Part shown: in pieces, positions 45,908 through 55,321 of the stretch | Layout of the letters: each line of letters begins with the position of its first letter | Position numbering within the stretch: position 1 is the first letter of the stretch | Assembly: GCF_013170705.1 (NCBI RefSeq) | Contig: NZ_CP033334.1 | Span: 5,991,501-6,055,500, forward strand | Direction of reading: 5' to 3' | Length of the DNA: 64,000 bases | Source: Mesorhizobium loti | GTDB lineage: Bacteria; Pseudomonadota; Alphaproteobacteria; Rhizobiales; Rhizobiaceae | Program-made: the position numbers and the translations under genes | Notes under the pieces: generated by a model | What the model saw: the letters and a program-made list of their open reading frames with translations, nothing else | What the model was told of the DNA's origin: nothing | The model's database searches: none

Positions 45908-47347
45908 CTACTGGTAAGGGCCCCTGAGATTGAGCTTCTCGGCCAGAAGGCAGAAGCGGTCGATCAGCCGGACAAGTTCCTCGCCTTGTTCGCCGACAAT
46001 CGCGCCGCGCTCGGCGGGCGGCGCCTCCGATAGAGCCTTCCACAAGCGGCTTTGCCGGTCACAGACGTCAGCCAGTTCGGAGCATTCGCTGGCGGCCAGT
46101 TTCAGGAGATGATCCGCCGTCACCGGTCCGATGCCGGGCGGCGTCGTCGCGCCAAGGGAAAGATACCCTTCCGGCACGGTGCCTTTCGCATTGGTCACCG
46201 ATTTGCGGCGGATGACATCGAAAATCTGGTCGACGGCCTGCTTGGCGCCGGCCACGCGCGAGGGATGGTCCGTATCGGCCGCGGCGTGCGGCAGAAGTTC
46301 AAGCCTGGCCCCATGCCTTTCGACAAGGCCGAGATAGGGCAGCATCGGCCCGGAGAGACGCCCGGTCGACATATCGCTGAAGAGATCGGCATCGATGGCG
46401 GCGTGGCGCACCTGCCCTGCATCCAGCGCGTCGCCAAGCGCCGCAACGTCGACGAGTTCACCGCGGTCGTAATTGACCAGCACCGCGCCCCTGTTCATGC
46501 GTGACAGGACATCCGAACCGATGAGCCCGGCATTGGCGTAGCGGCCAGTCCGCGCGTCCTGCTTGCCCAGGCCGACATGGACACTCAGCACATCGGCGCC
46601 TTCCGCCGCATCGACAAGGTCCGCCGCATAGGCGAAACCCTCGGCCTCGATCCAGTCGCGGTGCCGTGGCCGTGCATGAATCACCACGCGCATGCCGAAG
46701 GCGCGGGCGAGCTTGGCCACCTCGCGGCCGATATTGCCATAGCCGATGATCGCGATCGTCTTGCCTTCGAGCTTCTCGGTCGGAAAATCGCGCAGTTCCC
46801 TGCCGGTATCGAAGGCGCCGCGCGCCACCCGGTCGTGCAGCAAGGCGACCGGGAGATCCGGCAGCACTTTCAGGATCGCCTTCATCACCATCTGCGCGGT
46901 GGCGCGGCTGTTGATGCCGGGCGTGTTCATCAGCACCGCGGTGCCGCCCTCGCCGCTGCCGCCGCCCCAGGAGCGAGAGCCCATATTGCCGGTGCCGGCG
47001 CCGATGCGCACGCCGGCCAACGGAAAAACGGTCTCGGCGGGCAGAAAGGTCGCCGCCGCGATGACGCCGTCATAGCGTCCGTCGCCCGCGGCTTCGATCA
47101 TTTCCTCCCGGGTGCTGAGGTCCGGCCGGTAGAAGAAATGCACCCGGCCCTGTTCGAGATCGGCTTTGTCGCCAAGCGCGGACAGGTGGAAGCGGCCGCC
47201 CTTGGCCTCGATATGGGCGCGCGCCTCGCTCGGATCAGGCTTGCCGTCGGGTCCGAGGCGCAAGCCGACCAGATCGCAGATCAGCACGGTGTAGACGGCT
47301 TGCGGATCGATCAGATCCGCGACCTGTGTGCTGGTGTTTGTGGTCAC
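45908..47347 (-). CDS. Unusual 2-hydroxyacid dehydrogenase / phosphoglycerate-dehydrogenase-like protein
   Basis: The 479-residue protein has an NAD-binding domain (IIGYGNIGREVAKLARAFGM, residues 200-219) and the family's Arg295 (NYDRGELVD) and His354 (LLPHAAADT). The catalytic Glu region reads AIDADLFSDMS, with no Glu. A 95-residue C-terminal helical extension follows (from about residue 385; GYLSLGATTPPGIGPVTADH within it) that standard enzymes of about 320 residues lack. It converges on the MIO-less lyase gene with only 34 bases between the stops. Function unknown; it may be a related reductase with a changed acid/base system. Confidence 0.8.
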   Translation of the reverse strand: MTTNTSTQVADLIDPQAVYTVLICDLVGLRLGPDGKPDPSEARAHIEAKGGRFHLSALGDKADLEQGRVHFFYRPDLSTREEMIEAAGDGRYDGVIAAATFLPAETVFPLAGVRIGAGTGNMGSRSWGGGSGEGGTAVLMNTPGINSRATAQMVMKAILKVLPDLPVALLHDRVARGAFDTGRELRDFPTEKLEGKTIAIIGYGNIGREVAKLARAFGMRVVIHARPRHRDWIEAEGFAYAADLVDAAEGADVLSVHVGLGKQDARTGRYANAGLIGSDVLSRMNRGAVLVNYDRGELVDVAALGDALDAGQVRHAAIDADLFSDMSTGRLSGPMLPYLGLVERHGARLELLPHAAADTDHPSRVAGAKQAVDQIFDVIRRKSVTNAKGTVPEGYLSLGATTPPGIGPVTADHLLKLAASECSELADVCDRQSRLWKALSEAPPAERGAIVGEQGEELVRLIDRFCLLAEKLNLRGPYQ

Positions 47348-47576
47348 GTCGTTCCCCCATGCAAATGCGGCAAGCCCTGCTACCGGCAGCAGGGTATCCT
47401 GAATAGCCAGAACCTATCGGCCCGGAAAGGTTCCGGATCGATCGCTGGCGGCAAACCGGCGGCAAGTTGCGACACGATCGCCTTTTCAGGCACAGTGCGA
47501 TGCCGCCATTGGCCCCTTGAAGGGTCAAGTCCGACACGCGTAACATCGCGCCATCAGAACTGAGTCTGCTTTATTC

Positions 47577-47596
47577 ATCCGGGCTAATGTCCGGAT
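47577..47596. promoter_or_regulatory. Inverted repeat ATCCGG-N8-CCGGAT before the exporter operon
   Basis: The 267-base divergent gap (47348-47614) contains this perfect six-base dyad, which ends 18 bases before the TTG start of the first exporter gene. A local MarR- or TetR-type operator or an mRNA hairpin are both possible. Nothing else distinctive is visible in the gap. Confidence 0.35.
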
Positions 47597-47614
47597 TGGA
47601 CTGGATATTTTCCT

Positions 47615-49471
47615 TTGAGCACGGATGCAGCCAGCGGCGTGGCGAAGCGCGGCAAATCGTTTGCCCATGTGGCGGAAGCCTCTTGGGGCAAGGGCCTCAG
47701 CACCTTGCTGCGGATCGTGCGCATGACGCTGCGCCACCCCTGGCAAGTCGCCATCACCCTCACCTCGACCTTCATCGCCGCGACGCTGCAGCTTTTCATT
47801 CCGCGCTTGCTCGGACGCGCCATCGACCAGGCTCAGGGCGTGATGGCCGCGGGTGCCGGAACCGCGGCCGAGCAGGCGCTGTGGAACACGGCGCTGACGC
47901 TGCTCGTCGTCAGCATCCTGCGTGGCCTCTTCACCATGGCGCAGAACTATTATGGCGAGGCGGTCGGCCACCAGACCGGTTATGAACTGCGGCTCGCCTT
48001 CTACGAGAAGATCCAGCGCCTGAGCTTCTCCTTCCACGACCGGGTCCATACCGGCGATCTCATCACGCTCGGGCTGCTCGATCTCGACGGCGTGCGCATG
48101 TTCTTTTCCACCGGCATCCTGCGCGTGGTGCTGCTCGGCGTGCTGATCGGCGTTGGCGCCTACCTCCTGATCAGCACCGATCTCGTGCTCGGACTGTTGA
48201 GCCTCAGCTTCGTGCCGTTCGTTGCCTGGCGCTCCTCGGTCACTCAGCTCAAGCTGCGCAGCACCTGGCTGACCCTGCAGGAACGGCTGTCGGTGCTGAG
48301 CCGGGTGATGGACGAAAATCTCGGCGGCATCCGCGTCGTGCGCGCCTTCGCGGCGCAGCGCCATGAGCTGGCGAAGTTCGACCGCGCCAAGCAGGATGCT
48401 CTCCAGCTGGCCAATGAACGCGTCGACATCCGCGTCTCCAACACCAGCGCCATGAATTTCTCCTTCCTCGCCGCCATGGGGCTGGTGCTGTGGTTCGGCG
48501 GCCAGAAGGTGATCGCGGGCCAGATCAGCGTCGGCACGCTGGCCCAGTTCCTCACCTTCATGACCATCCTGCAGATGCCGGTGCGCCAGCTCGGCCTGAT
48601 GGTCAATTCGTTCGCGCGCGCCTCGACCTGCGGCACGCGGCTGTTCGAACTGCTCGACACCGAACTCGACATCAAGGACGCGCCTGACGCCAGGGAACTG
48701 GTCATCACCGAGGGCGTGCTGCGTTTCGACAATGTCGGCTTCCGGTATGAGGGCGCGGGCGGCCGCCCGACCCTGTCCGGCATCTCTTTCGAGGCCAAGT
48801 CCGGCGAGACGGTCGGCATTGTCGGTCCGCCCGGCAGCGGCAAGTCGACCATCGCGCATTTGATCCCGCGCTTCTACGACGTGACCTCGGGCGCGATCAC
48901 CATCGACGGCCAGGACATCAGCAAGGTCACGCTGCAATCGCTGCGCAAGGTGGTCGGCGTCGTGCAGCAGGACGCGTTTCTGTTCACCACCTCGATCGAG
49001 AACAACATCGCCTATGGCAACCCATGGGCGCGCGAGACCCGTATCGGTCAGGCCGCCGAGTATGCCCAGCTGCACAACTACATTATCGGGCTTCCGGCCG
49101 GCTACACCACGGTCGTCGGCGAGCGCGGCGCGTCGCTTTCCGGCGGCCAGCGCCAGCGCCTGACCATCGCGCGCAGTCTGATGCTGCGGCCATCGGTCCT
49201 GGTTTTCGACGATTCCACCGCGGCCATCGATGCAGGCACCGAGCAGCGCATCCGCGCAGCGATGAAGCGCTTCGCCAGGGATCGTGTGACGCTGATCATC
49301 TCGCACCGGCTGAGCTCGCTGATGCATGCCGACCAGATCCTGTTCGTCGAGGGCGGCCGAATCGTCGAGCGCGGCACGCATGAGGAATTGCTGGCGCTCG
49401 GCGGTCGCTATCGCGCGCTCTACGATCTGCAACTGCGGCCGGACGACGATCGGCTCGAGGGAGCCGCATGA
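47615..49471 (+). CDS. ABC exporter half-transporter with degenerate NBD
   Basis: The 618-residue half-transporter has six membrane segments (residues 45-340) and a nucleotide-binding domain with Walker A GPPGSGKST (404-412) and signature LSGGQ (508-512). In the Walker B region VLVFDDSTAAID the catalytic Glu is Asp533. The start is TTG at 47615. It forms an ATGA overlap with the next gene, a second half-transporter, and the two surely make a heterodimer. Such pairs export drugs, lipids or peptides. Asp instead of Glu is typical of the partner with the non-hydrolysing site. Confidence 0.9.
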   Translation: MSTDAASGVAKRGKSFAHVAEASWGKGLSTLLRIVRMTLRHPWQVAITLTSTFIAATLQLFIPRLLGRAIDQAQGVMAAGAGTAAEQALWNTALTLLVVSILRGLFTMAQNYYGEAVGHQTGYELRLAFYEKIQRLSFSFHDRVHTGDLITLGLLDLDGVRMFFSTGILRVVLLGVLIGVGAYLLISTDLVLGLLSLSFVPFVAWRSSVTQLKLRSTWLTLQERLSVLSRVMDENLGGIRVVRAFAAQRHELAKFDRAKQDALQLANERVDIRVSNTSAMNFSFLAAMGLVLWFGGQKVIAGQISVGTLAQFLTFMTILQMPVRQLGLMVNSFARASTCGTRLFELLDTELDIKDAPDARELVITEGVLRFDNVGFRYEGAGGRPTLSGISFEAKSGETVGIVGPPGSGKSTIAHLIPRFYDVTSGAITIDGQDISKVTLQSLRKVVGVVQQDAFLFTTSIENNIAYGNPWARETRIGQAAEYAQLHNYIIGLPAGYTTVVGERGASLSGGQRQRLTIARSLMLRPSVLVFDDSTAAIDAGTEQRIRAAMKRFARDRVTLIISHRLSSLMHADQILFVEGGRIVERGTHEELLALGGRYRALYDLQLRPDDDRLEGAA

Positions 49472-51363
49472 TGCCGACGCAGGACGAAGACGAGAAGGAT
49501 GACAAAAGCGGACGGCCGACAAAGGCAGTCGTCGGCTCACACCGCGACGAGGAAGAGGTTTTCGGCAAGGCCTATGACCCTCGCATCATCAGGCGCATCT
49601 GGAGTTTCGTCAGACCGTATAGGGGCCGGATCTTCATCTCGGTCGCCGCGGTGCTGGTGTTCACGCTGACGCAGCTGGCGATCCCGCTGGTCATCCGCTA
49701 CGCCATCGACCACGGCATGGCTCCGGGCAAGCTCGACCGCTCGGTGATGATCTCCGCGATCGCCGCCTTCACCGTGATCATTCTCGTCAACTACGCCGCC
49801 AGCCATGTGCAGGAGAGCGTGGTCGGCAAGGTGGCCGAGAACGTGTTGTCCGATCTGCGCCGCGCCATGTTCAGCCACCTGCAGAGGGTGTCACTGAGCT
49901 TCATGGACAAGACCGAGGTCGGCCGGCTGATGTCGCGCCTGCAGGGCGACGTCAATTCGATGCAGGAATTCCTCGAGACCTCGGTGATGTCGGTGGGCGA
50001 CATCGTGCTTTTGTTCGGCATTGTCACCGTCCTGCTCTGGCTCGATTTTCGGCTCGGACTGCTGACGCTGTCGACCATGCCGATGCTGTTCATCGTGCGC
50101 CTGTTCTGGCTGCCGCGCGCCAAGGTCGCCTTCATGGCCGCGCACGAGACCAACTCCATCGCCAATGGCGCTCTGGCCGAAGGGATCCACGGCGTGCGCA
50201 CCGTGCAGAGCCTCGAGCGCCAGCATGTCAACTTCGACCTTTACGACGAGAAGGTGCTGGCCAATCTCAATGCCCATCTGCGGTCGGCGAAATACGCTCA
50301 GGTGATGGTGCCGATCGTCGACACGCTGACCGGCATCGCCATGGCGACGGTCATCGTGGTCGGCGGTTCGATGGTGCTGTCGCACAGCCTCGATGTCGGC
50401 GTCATGGTGGCATTCCTGTTCTATATCCAGCGCTTCTTCGACCCGATCCGCTCGCTGACCATGCAGTACAGCGTCATGCAGCGCGCCATGGCTTCGGGCC
50501 AGCGCATCTCCGAAGTGCTCGACGTTCCGGTGGATGTCAGCGACAAGGAAAACGCGGTGGCGCTGTCGCGCGACATGGACGGCTCGGTCGAGTTCAGGAA
50601 TGTCACCTTCGGCTACCGGCAGAACCAGCCGGTGCTGAAGAACATCTCCTTCCGCGTCAATCCGGGCGAGACCGTGGCCCTTGTCGGTCCAACCGGGTCC
50701 GGCAAGTCGAGCTCGATGGCGCTGGTGCACCGCTTCTACGATGTCTGGTCAGGCGAGGTTCTGGTCGGCGGCCATGATGTGCGTGACCTGACGCAGGATT
50801 CGCTCGGCGATCAGGTGGCCATGGTGCTGCAGGAGCCGTTCCTGTTCTCCGGCACGGTGCTGGAGAACATCCGCTACCACAAGACATCAGCCAGCCGCGA
50901 AGAGGTGGTGCGCGCCGCACAGGCGGTCGGTGCGCACGACTTCATCGAGCACTTGCCCGATGGCTACGACACCGAGCTCGAACAGCGCGGCGGCAATCTC
51001 TCGCTCGGCCAGCGCCAGCTGATCAGTTTTGCGCGCGCGCTGGTGGCCGACGCCAAGATTCTGGTGCTCGACGAGGCCACGGCCAGCATCGATTCCTACA
51101 CCGAGATGCTGATCCAGAAGGCGCTGATAAAGCTTCTGGAGGGCCGCACCGGACTGGTCATCGCCCATCGGCTGGCCACCATCCGCGGCGCAGACCGCAT
51201 CATCGTGTTGCAGAATGGCGAGATCGTCGAAAGCGGCAACCACGAGCAGTTGATGCAGAGGAAGGGCCTCTACGCCCGCCTCTACAACATGAACTACGCC
51301 TCGTTCGACGACATTTCCGAGGAAGAGATGGGAATGGACGCGGCGGTCGGCAAAGCGACGTGA
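49468..51363 (+). CDS. ABC exporter half-transporter, catalytic partner
   Basis: The 631-residue half-transporter has a charged 45-residue N-terminus, six membrane segments, Walker A GPTGSGKSS (407-415), Walker B ILVLDEATASID with catalytic Glu536 and H-loop IAHRLAT. The signature is LSLGQ (511-515) rather than LSGGQ. Because each ATP site pairs the Walker motifs of one protein with the signature of the other, the altered signature and the Asp533 of the partner fall in the same site. That leaves one full and one degenerate site, as in TM287/288-like exporters. Confidence 0.9.
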   Translation: MMPTQDEDEKDDKSGRPTKAVVGSHRDEEEVFGKAYDPRIIRRIWSFVRPYRGRIFISVAAVLVFTLTQLAIPLVIRYAIDHGMAPGKLDRSVMISAIAAFTVIILVNYAASHVQESVVGKVAENVLSDLRRAMFSHLQRVSLSFMDKTEVGRLMSRLQGDVNSMQEFLETSVMSVGDIVLLFGIVTVLLWLDFRLGLLTLSTMPMLFIVRLFWLPRAKVAFMAAHETNSIANGALAEGIHGVRTVQSLERQHVNFDLYDEKVLANLNAHLRSAKYAQVMVPIVDTLTGIAMATVIVVGGSMVLSHSLDVGVMVAFLFYIQRFFDPIRSLTMQYSVMQRAMASGQRISEVLDVPVDVSDKENAVALSRDMDGSVEFRNVTFGYRQNQPVLKNISFRVNPGETVALVGPTGSGKSSSMALVHRFYDVWSGEVLVGGHDVRDLTQDSLGDQVAMVLQEPFLFSGTVLENIRYHKTSASREEVVRAAQAVGAHDFIEHLPDGYDTELEQRGGNLSLGQRQLISFARALVADAKILVLDEATASIDSYTEMLIQKALIKLLEGRTGLVIAHRLATIRGADRIIVLQNGEIVESGNHEQLMQRKGLYARLYNMNYASFDDISEEEMGMDAAVGKAT

Positions 51364-51401
51364 GCGGTTCGAACCGATCGCCCTGCCCCTCCCCGAGAGA
51401 T

Positions 51402-52847
51402 CTATTTGCGGGATCGCCTGACGTGGCCGCTGACCTGCACGCCGTCCTCGGCGCGCAGGTACAGGAAGCCGGGAATGGAGAGCAGCGGGATGGTCGCGGT
51501 CAGCAGGAACACCCGGTGGAAACGTTCCGGCGTGAGCACGTGGGTCTCCCCCGCGATCAGGCCCAGCAGCATGGCTGCGATCGAGACGCCAAGCGAAACG
51601 CTGAGCTGCTGCAGCACGCCGCCAAGGCTGGTGGCGCGGCTGAGCTTGTCCGCAGGCAGGTCGGCATAGGACAGCGTGTTGGAGGTCATGAACTGGGCCG
51701 AGCGGACGATGCCGAACAGGAAGACATAAACGCCGATCATCCAATGCGGCGTATCGGCATTCATCAGGGCGAAACCAGCCACGGTGGCGGAGCCGACAAC
51801 GGCGCTGCCGATCAGCACTACACTGAAGCCGAAGCGCCGCAGCAGCGGCGACAGCAGCGGCCGCATCAGCAAGGCACCGAAGCTGCCGACGAATGTCAGC
51901 GACCCCGAGGTGACCGGGCTCATGCCGAAGCCGACTTGCAACATCAACGGCATGAGGAACGGCACGCCGTTGAGACCGACGCGGCACAGGCCACCGGCAA
52001 GCGTGCCGACCCAGAAGTAGCGAAATCGAAACAGCGTCAGGTCGACGGCCGGCGCCACGACGCGGCGCGCATAGCGCCCGAAAGCGAGCAGCAGCAGGAC
52101 GGAAGCGGCCAGGACCAGCACTGTGGCTGAAACGGGGATGATCGGCCGGCCGATGTTTTCCAGCCCGAATTGCAGCAGCGCCACGCCGCATCCCACCATC
52201 AGGAACCCGGCGAAATCGAAGCGCTGCACCGCTTCCTCGTGGAAATCGTCGACGAAGCGCAGCGCCGCCAGGATGCCAAGGCAACCGAAGGGCACGTTGA
52301 CGTAGAATATCCAGCGCCAAGAGGCGTAGGTGGTCAGCAGGCCGCCGAGCAGTGGCCCGATGACCGGCCCCATGATGGCCGGCAAGGTCATGTAGGTCAT
52401 GGCGGTGATCAGCCCGCTGCGCGGAAAGCTGCGCAGCAGGATGAGCCGCCCGACCGGCGTCATCATGGCGCCGCCCAACCCCTGCAGCGCGCGCATGGCC
52501 AGGAGCATGCCGAAACTGTCGGCCATGCCGCACAGGGCCGAGCCAAGGGTGAAGGTGAACAGCGCCAGCGCGAACACTCTTCGCGCGCCGAACCTGTCGG
52601 CGAACCAGCCACTGACGGGAATGAACACGGCGAGCGTCAGAATGTAGGTGGTGATCGCAAGGTTGAGCCGGACCGGCGTCGTGTCGAGGCTGTGCGCGAT
52701 GGCCGGGATCGCGGTGGTGATGATGGTGGAGTCGAGCTGCTCCATCAGAAAGGCGATGGCGACGATGATCGGGATGATCAGCCTCAGCCGCGGATCGCGC
52801 TCGGTGGCAAATTGAGGCTGTTCCAATGCTCCGGCCAATTCCATCAT
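51402..52847 (-). CDS. MFS multidrug efflux transporter, DHA2 (EmrB/QacA) family
   Basis: The 481-residue membrane protein has about 14 hydrophobic segments. Segment 1 carries MEQLDSTIITTAIPAI, the DHA2-type motif with an acidic residue, and WFADRFGARRVFALAL is the conserved loop 2-3 motif; RALQGLGGAMMTP is motif B. It should expel hydrophobic compounds with proton antiport. It converges with the ABC exporter operon (38-base gap). No adapter (EmrA-like) or local regulator gene lies beside it. Confidence 0.92.
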   Translation of the reverse strand: MMELAGALEQPQFATERDPRLRLIIPIIVAIAFLMEQLDSTIITTAIPAIAHSLDTTPVRLNLAITTYILTLAVFIPVSGWFADRFGARRVFALALFTFTLGSALCGMADSFGMLLAMRALQGLGGAMMTPVGRLILLRSFPRSGLITAMTYMTLPAIMGPVIGPLLGGLLTTYASWRWIFYVNVPFGCLGILAALRFVDDFHEEAVQRFDFAGFLMVGCGVALLQFGLENIGRPIIPVSATVLVLAASVLLLLAFGRYARRVVAPAVDLTLFRFRYFWVGTLAGGLCRVGLNGVPFLMPLMLQVGFGMSPVTSGSLTFVGSFGALLMRPLLSPLLRRFGFSVVLIGSAVVGSATVAGFALMNADTPHWMIGVYVFLFGIVRSAQFMTSNTLSYADLPADKLSRATSLGGVLQQLSVSLGVSIAAMLLGLIAGETHVLTPERFHRVFLLTATIPLLSIPGFLYLRAEDGVQVSGHVRRSRK

Positions 52848-53165
52848 GCAGGCTGCTTATAGGTCGTAGCCAAGTGGCGCATCCTAGTTCAAAGGCAAGA
52901 TTGCCTCACTTGTGCCAGCCAGCCGGAGCCTGATCGCACGGCCGTCTTATGGTCCGACAAATAGGTTGGGGGTAGTCCTTTCCACCCTGCCGGAAGTCAA
53001 CAAATCTTGACCGGCGCCGTGAGCGAACTGGGCACCGGCTGGACCGGCGACGTCACCCAAAGACGCTGCGCGGTTCAGCGAGCGCCCGTCCCGATTTCGT
53101 GAAGGAACGTGTCCGACGCGCACGGCTTTCCTTCCCATATCTCTGGAACGGAAAGGAGCCATCCC
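52848..53165. other. Non-coding spacer between MFS gene and small secreted protein gene
   Basis: The 318-base stretch holds no convincing gene. The minus-strand frame that runs through it (52947-53588) has no family resemblance and is antisense to the small secreted protein. The promoter of the small gene should lie in its right half; AAGGAG at about 53153 is its ribosome-binding site. No strong repeat or hairpin was noticed. Confidence 0.6.
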
Positions 53166-53486
53166 ATGAAAAGGCAACTCGTATTCTTCAGCTCCGTCCT
53201 GCTGACCCTGGTCACCAGCGCGATCCCATTTGCAACCGTCGCCGATGCCGCCGTCGTCAAGCATCATTATGTCCACCTCACCGCTGCCCATGGCGGCCAT
53301 TCGAATGGCAGGCATGGAGGTCACGGCGGCTGGGTTGGCGGCGGCTGGACCGGCGACAATTCGGCGACCGGCAATGGCTGGATGGACAACTACTACAACG
53401 GTTACGGCAGCTACCATGGCTACGCCGGCGACTTCTGCGGAACCATCGCGTGGACGCTCGACCTGTGCGGTCCCCACGGCCCCTGA
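53166..53486 (+). CDS. Small secreted Gly/His/Tyr-rich protein of unknown function
   Basis: The 106-residue protein has a clear signal peptide (MKRQLVFFSSVLLTLVTSAI, cleavage near VADA/AVVKHH). The mature part is rich in Gly, His, Tyr and Trp: HGGHSNGRHGGHGGWVGGGW, then a DNYYNGYGSYHGYAG stretch. It ends with two cysteines (DFCGTIAWTLDLCGP) that could form a disulfide. AAGGAG seven bases before the ATG at 53166 is a strong ribosome-binding site. The His-Gly repeats could bind metal ions. I do not recognise the family. Confidence 0.75.
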   Translation: MKRQLVFFSSVLLTLVTSAIPFATVADAAVVKHHYVHLTAAHGGHSNGRHGGHGGWVGGGWTGDNSATGNGWMDNYYNGYGSYHGYAGDFCGTIAWTLDLCGPHGP

Positions 53487-53636
53487 TCGCTGACCGCCGC
53501 CGGCCTGAGCAAGACAGGCGATCCGGATGTTCCGGGACGCCTGTGTCGCGCACTGCGCCGGGCCGCGTTCCCATGCGCAGTGTCGCAAGCAAATGCCATG
53601 GTTCCGTCGGGCTCGGGAATGTCGAGGGCCCGGATG

Positions 53637-54419
53637 CTAGGCGATTTCGGGGCGTCTTGATGCCTCACGGATCGCCTTGTGGACGTCGCGCTGCAAATCC
53701 ATGAAGGCCGGGGTTTCCATCACCTCTTCCCTGCGCGGCCGTTCGATGTCCACGTTGAAGGTCTGCATGATGCGTCCCGGGCCGATCCCCATGACAACGA
53801 TGCGGTCCGACAGATAGACCGCCTCCTCAACGTCATGCGTGACGAAGAGCACGGTCAGCCTATGTTCTTCCCAGATCTGGGTCAGCAGTTCCTGCATCTG
53901 ATGCCGGGTCAAGGCATCGAGCGCGCCGAACGGCTCGTCCATCAACAGCATCTTCGGCCGATAGGACAGCGCGCGCGCAATGGCGACGCGCTGCTTCATG
54001 CCGCCCGACAGTTCGGACGGAAAGCGGTCGGCGCTCTGCGACAGCTTGACGAGGTCGAGATGCTCGAGCGCGATCTCACGGCAGGCCGTGCGGTCGTAAC
54101 CGGCGGCCTTGAGGGCGAACTCGATGTTCTGCCGCGCCGTCAGCCAGGGAAGCAGCGTGTAGGACTGGAAGACGACGCCACGGTCGAGACCAGGCTGCAG
54201 GATCGGCACACCATCGATGCTGAGATCGCCGGCGTCGAAGTCCTGCAGGCCGGCGACGATCGACAGCAGCGTGCTCTTGCCGCAGCCCGACGTGCCGACA
54301 AGGGAGACGAACTCATTGTCGGCAAGATCGAGGTTGATGTCGCGCAACACCTCCGTGCGCCGCTCGCCCGTGCCGAAGCTCTTGTCGAGACCTGCGATGC
54401 GCAATTTGGGAACAGTCAT
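53637..54419 (-). CDS. ABC transporter ATP-binding protein, nitrate/sulfonate/taurine type
   Basis: The 260-residue ATPase has Walker A GTSGCGKST, Q-loop VVFQSYTLLPWLTA, signature LSGGMKQRVAIARA, Walker B KMLLMDEPFGALD and H-loop VTHDVEEAVYL. The GGMKQR and DEPFGALD forms mark the NitT/TauT/SsuB subclass. It is the last gene of a three-gene importer with the permease at 54430 and the binding protein at 55322. The ligand is discussed under the binding protein. Confidence 0.92.
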   Translation of the reverse strand: MTVPKLRIAGLDKSFGTGERRTEVLRDINLDLADNEFVSLVGTSGCGKSTLLSIVAGLQDFDAGDLSIDGVPILQPGLDRGVVFQSYTLLPWLTARQNIEFALKAAGYDRTACREIALEHLDLVKLSQSADRFPSELSGGMKQRVAIARALSYRPKMLLMDEPFGALDALTRHQMQELLTQIWEEHRLTVLFVTHDVEEAVYLSDRIVVMGIGPGRIMQTFNVDIERPRREEVMETPAFMDLQRDVHKAIREASRRPEIA

Positions 54420-54429
54420 CGGCGGTTCC

Positions 54430-55293
54430 TCATTGCGAATGGCCTTCCTGCCGGAACAGAACCTTTTCCAGGGCCTTCATGACCTGGTCGGTGATGAGAC
54501 CGAGCACGCCGAGAAGCAGGATGTAGCCGATGATGGTGTTGGTCTGGAAATAGCGCTGCGACACGGTGATGCGATAGCCCAAGCCGGACGTCGCCGCGAC
54601 GAGTTCGGCCAGCACCAGCCAGGTCCACGCCCAGCCCAGGCTGATGCGCAGCGTATCCCATATGCCAGGCAAGGCGCTGGGCACGACAATGCGCGTCAGG
54701 ATCTTGCGGTCCGGCAGCCCGAGCGTGCGGCCAAGGCCGATGAAATCGGCGGGAACCCGTTTCACATTGTCCATGACCATCAGCACCTGCTGGAAGAAGG
54801 TGCCGATAAAGATGATCAGGAATTTCTGCGTATCGCCGGTACCGGCCCACAGAATGGAGAGCGGCACGAAAGCGACGACCGGCATGTAGCGGATGAAATC
54901 CACCAGCGGCTCGATACCAGCCTCCCAGGAGCGGAAGCTGCCGATCAGCACGCCGATGGGGATCGACAGGGCCGAGGCGATGAGGAAGCCGATGGAGATG
55001 CGATACGCCGAGGCCGTGAGATCTATCCAGAGCGTGCCGTCGGTGGCGAGCTTGGCGATCTGGGTCGCGACGCTGCCGGGCGACGGCAGGAAGATGGGCT
55101 TTACCCATTCCAGCCCGGTCGCCGCCCACCAGGCAAGGCCAAGCCCGACAAAGACGGCCACCGCGATCATCAGGAAACGCGAGCGGGCGATGGGCACGCC
55201 GATCCCGGAGGATCGGCGGCGCCTTGCTTGTTTCGCGACCGGTCCCGCTGCCGGACGGGTCAGGCCGGTTTTCGCGGGGGGCTCTCCGGACAT
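54430..55293 (-). CDS. ABC transporter permease, nitrate/sulfonate/taurine type
   Basis: The 287-residue permease starts with a basic, Pro-rich cytoplasmic tail and then FLMIAVAVFVGLGLAWWAAT. There are six membrane segments, and the loop IGLGRTLGLPDRKILTRIVVP touches the ATPase. The ATG at 55293 is used; a GTG four codons upstream (55305) is also in frame. The gene lies between the binding-protein and ATPase genes with short gaps. Confidence 0.9.
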   Translation of the reverse strand: MSGEPPAKTGLTRPAAGPVAKQARRRRSSGIGVPIARSRFLMIAVAVFVGLGLAWWAATGLEWVKPIFLPSPGSVATQIAKLATDGTLWIDLTASAYRISIGFLIASALSIPIGVLIGSFRSWEAGIEPLVDFIRYMPVVAFVPLSILWAGTGDTQKFLIIFIGTFFQQVLMVMDNVKRVPADFIGLGRTLGLPDRKILTRIVVPSALPGIWDTLRISLGWAWTWLVLAELVAATSGLGYRITVSQRYFQTNTIIGYILLLGVLGLITDQVMKALEKVLFRQEGHSQ

Positions 55294-55321
55294 TTGCGTT
55301 ACCACCGCGATCCGGCCTCTG

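Noticed and set aside
47525..49540. Minus-strand frame of 671 codons across the first exporter gene
   Set aside because: Antisense to a clear ABC half-transporter; its composition is a mirror of that gene.
52947..53588. Minus-strand frame of 213 codons over the small secreted protein
   Set aside because: No ribosome-binding site or family likeness. The plus-strand frame has a strong ribosome-binding site and a signal peptide, so it is preferred.
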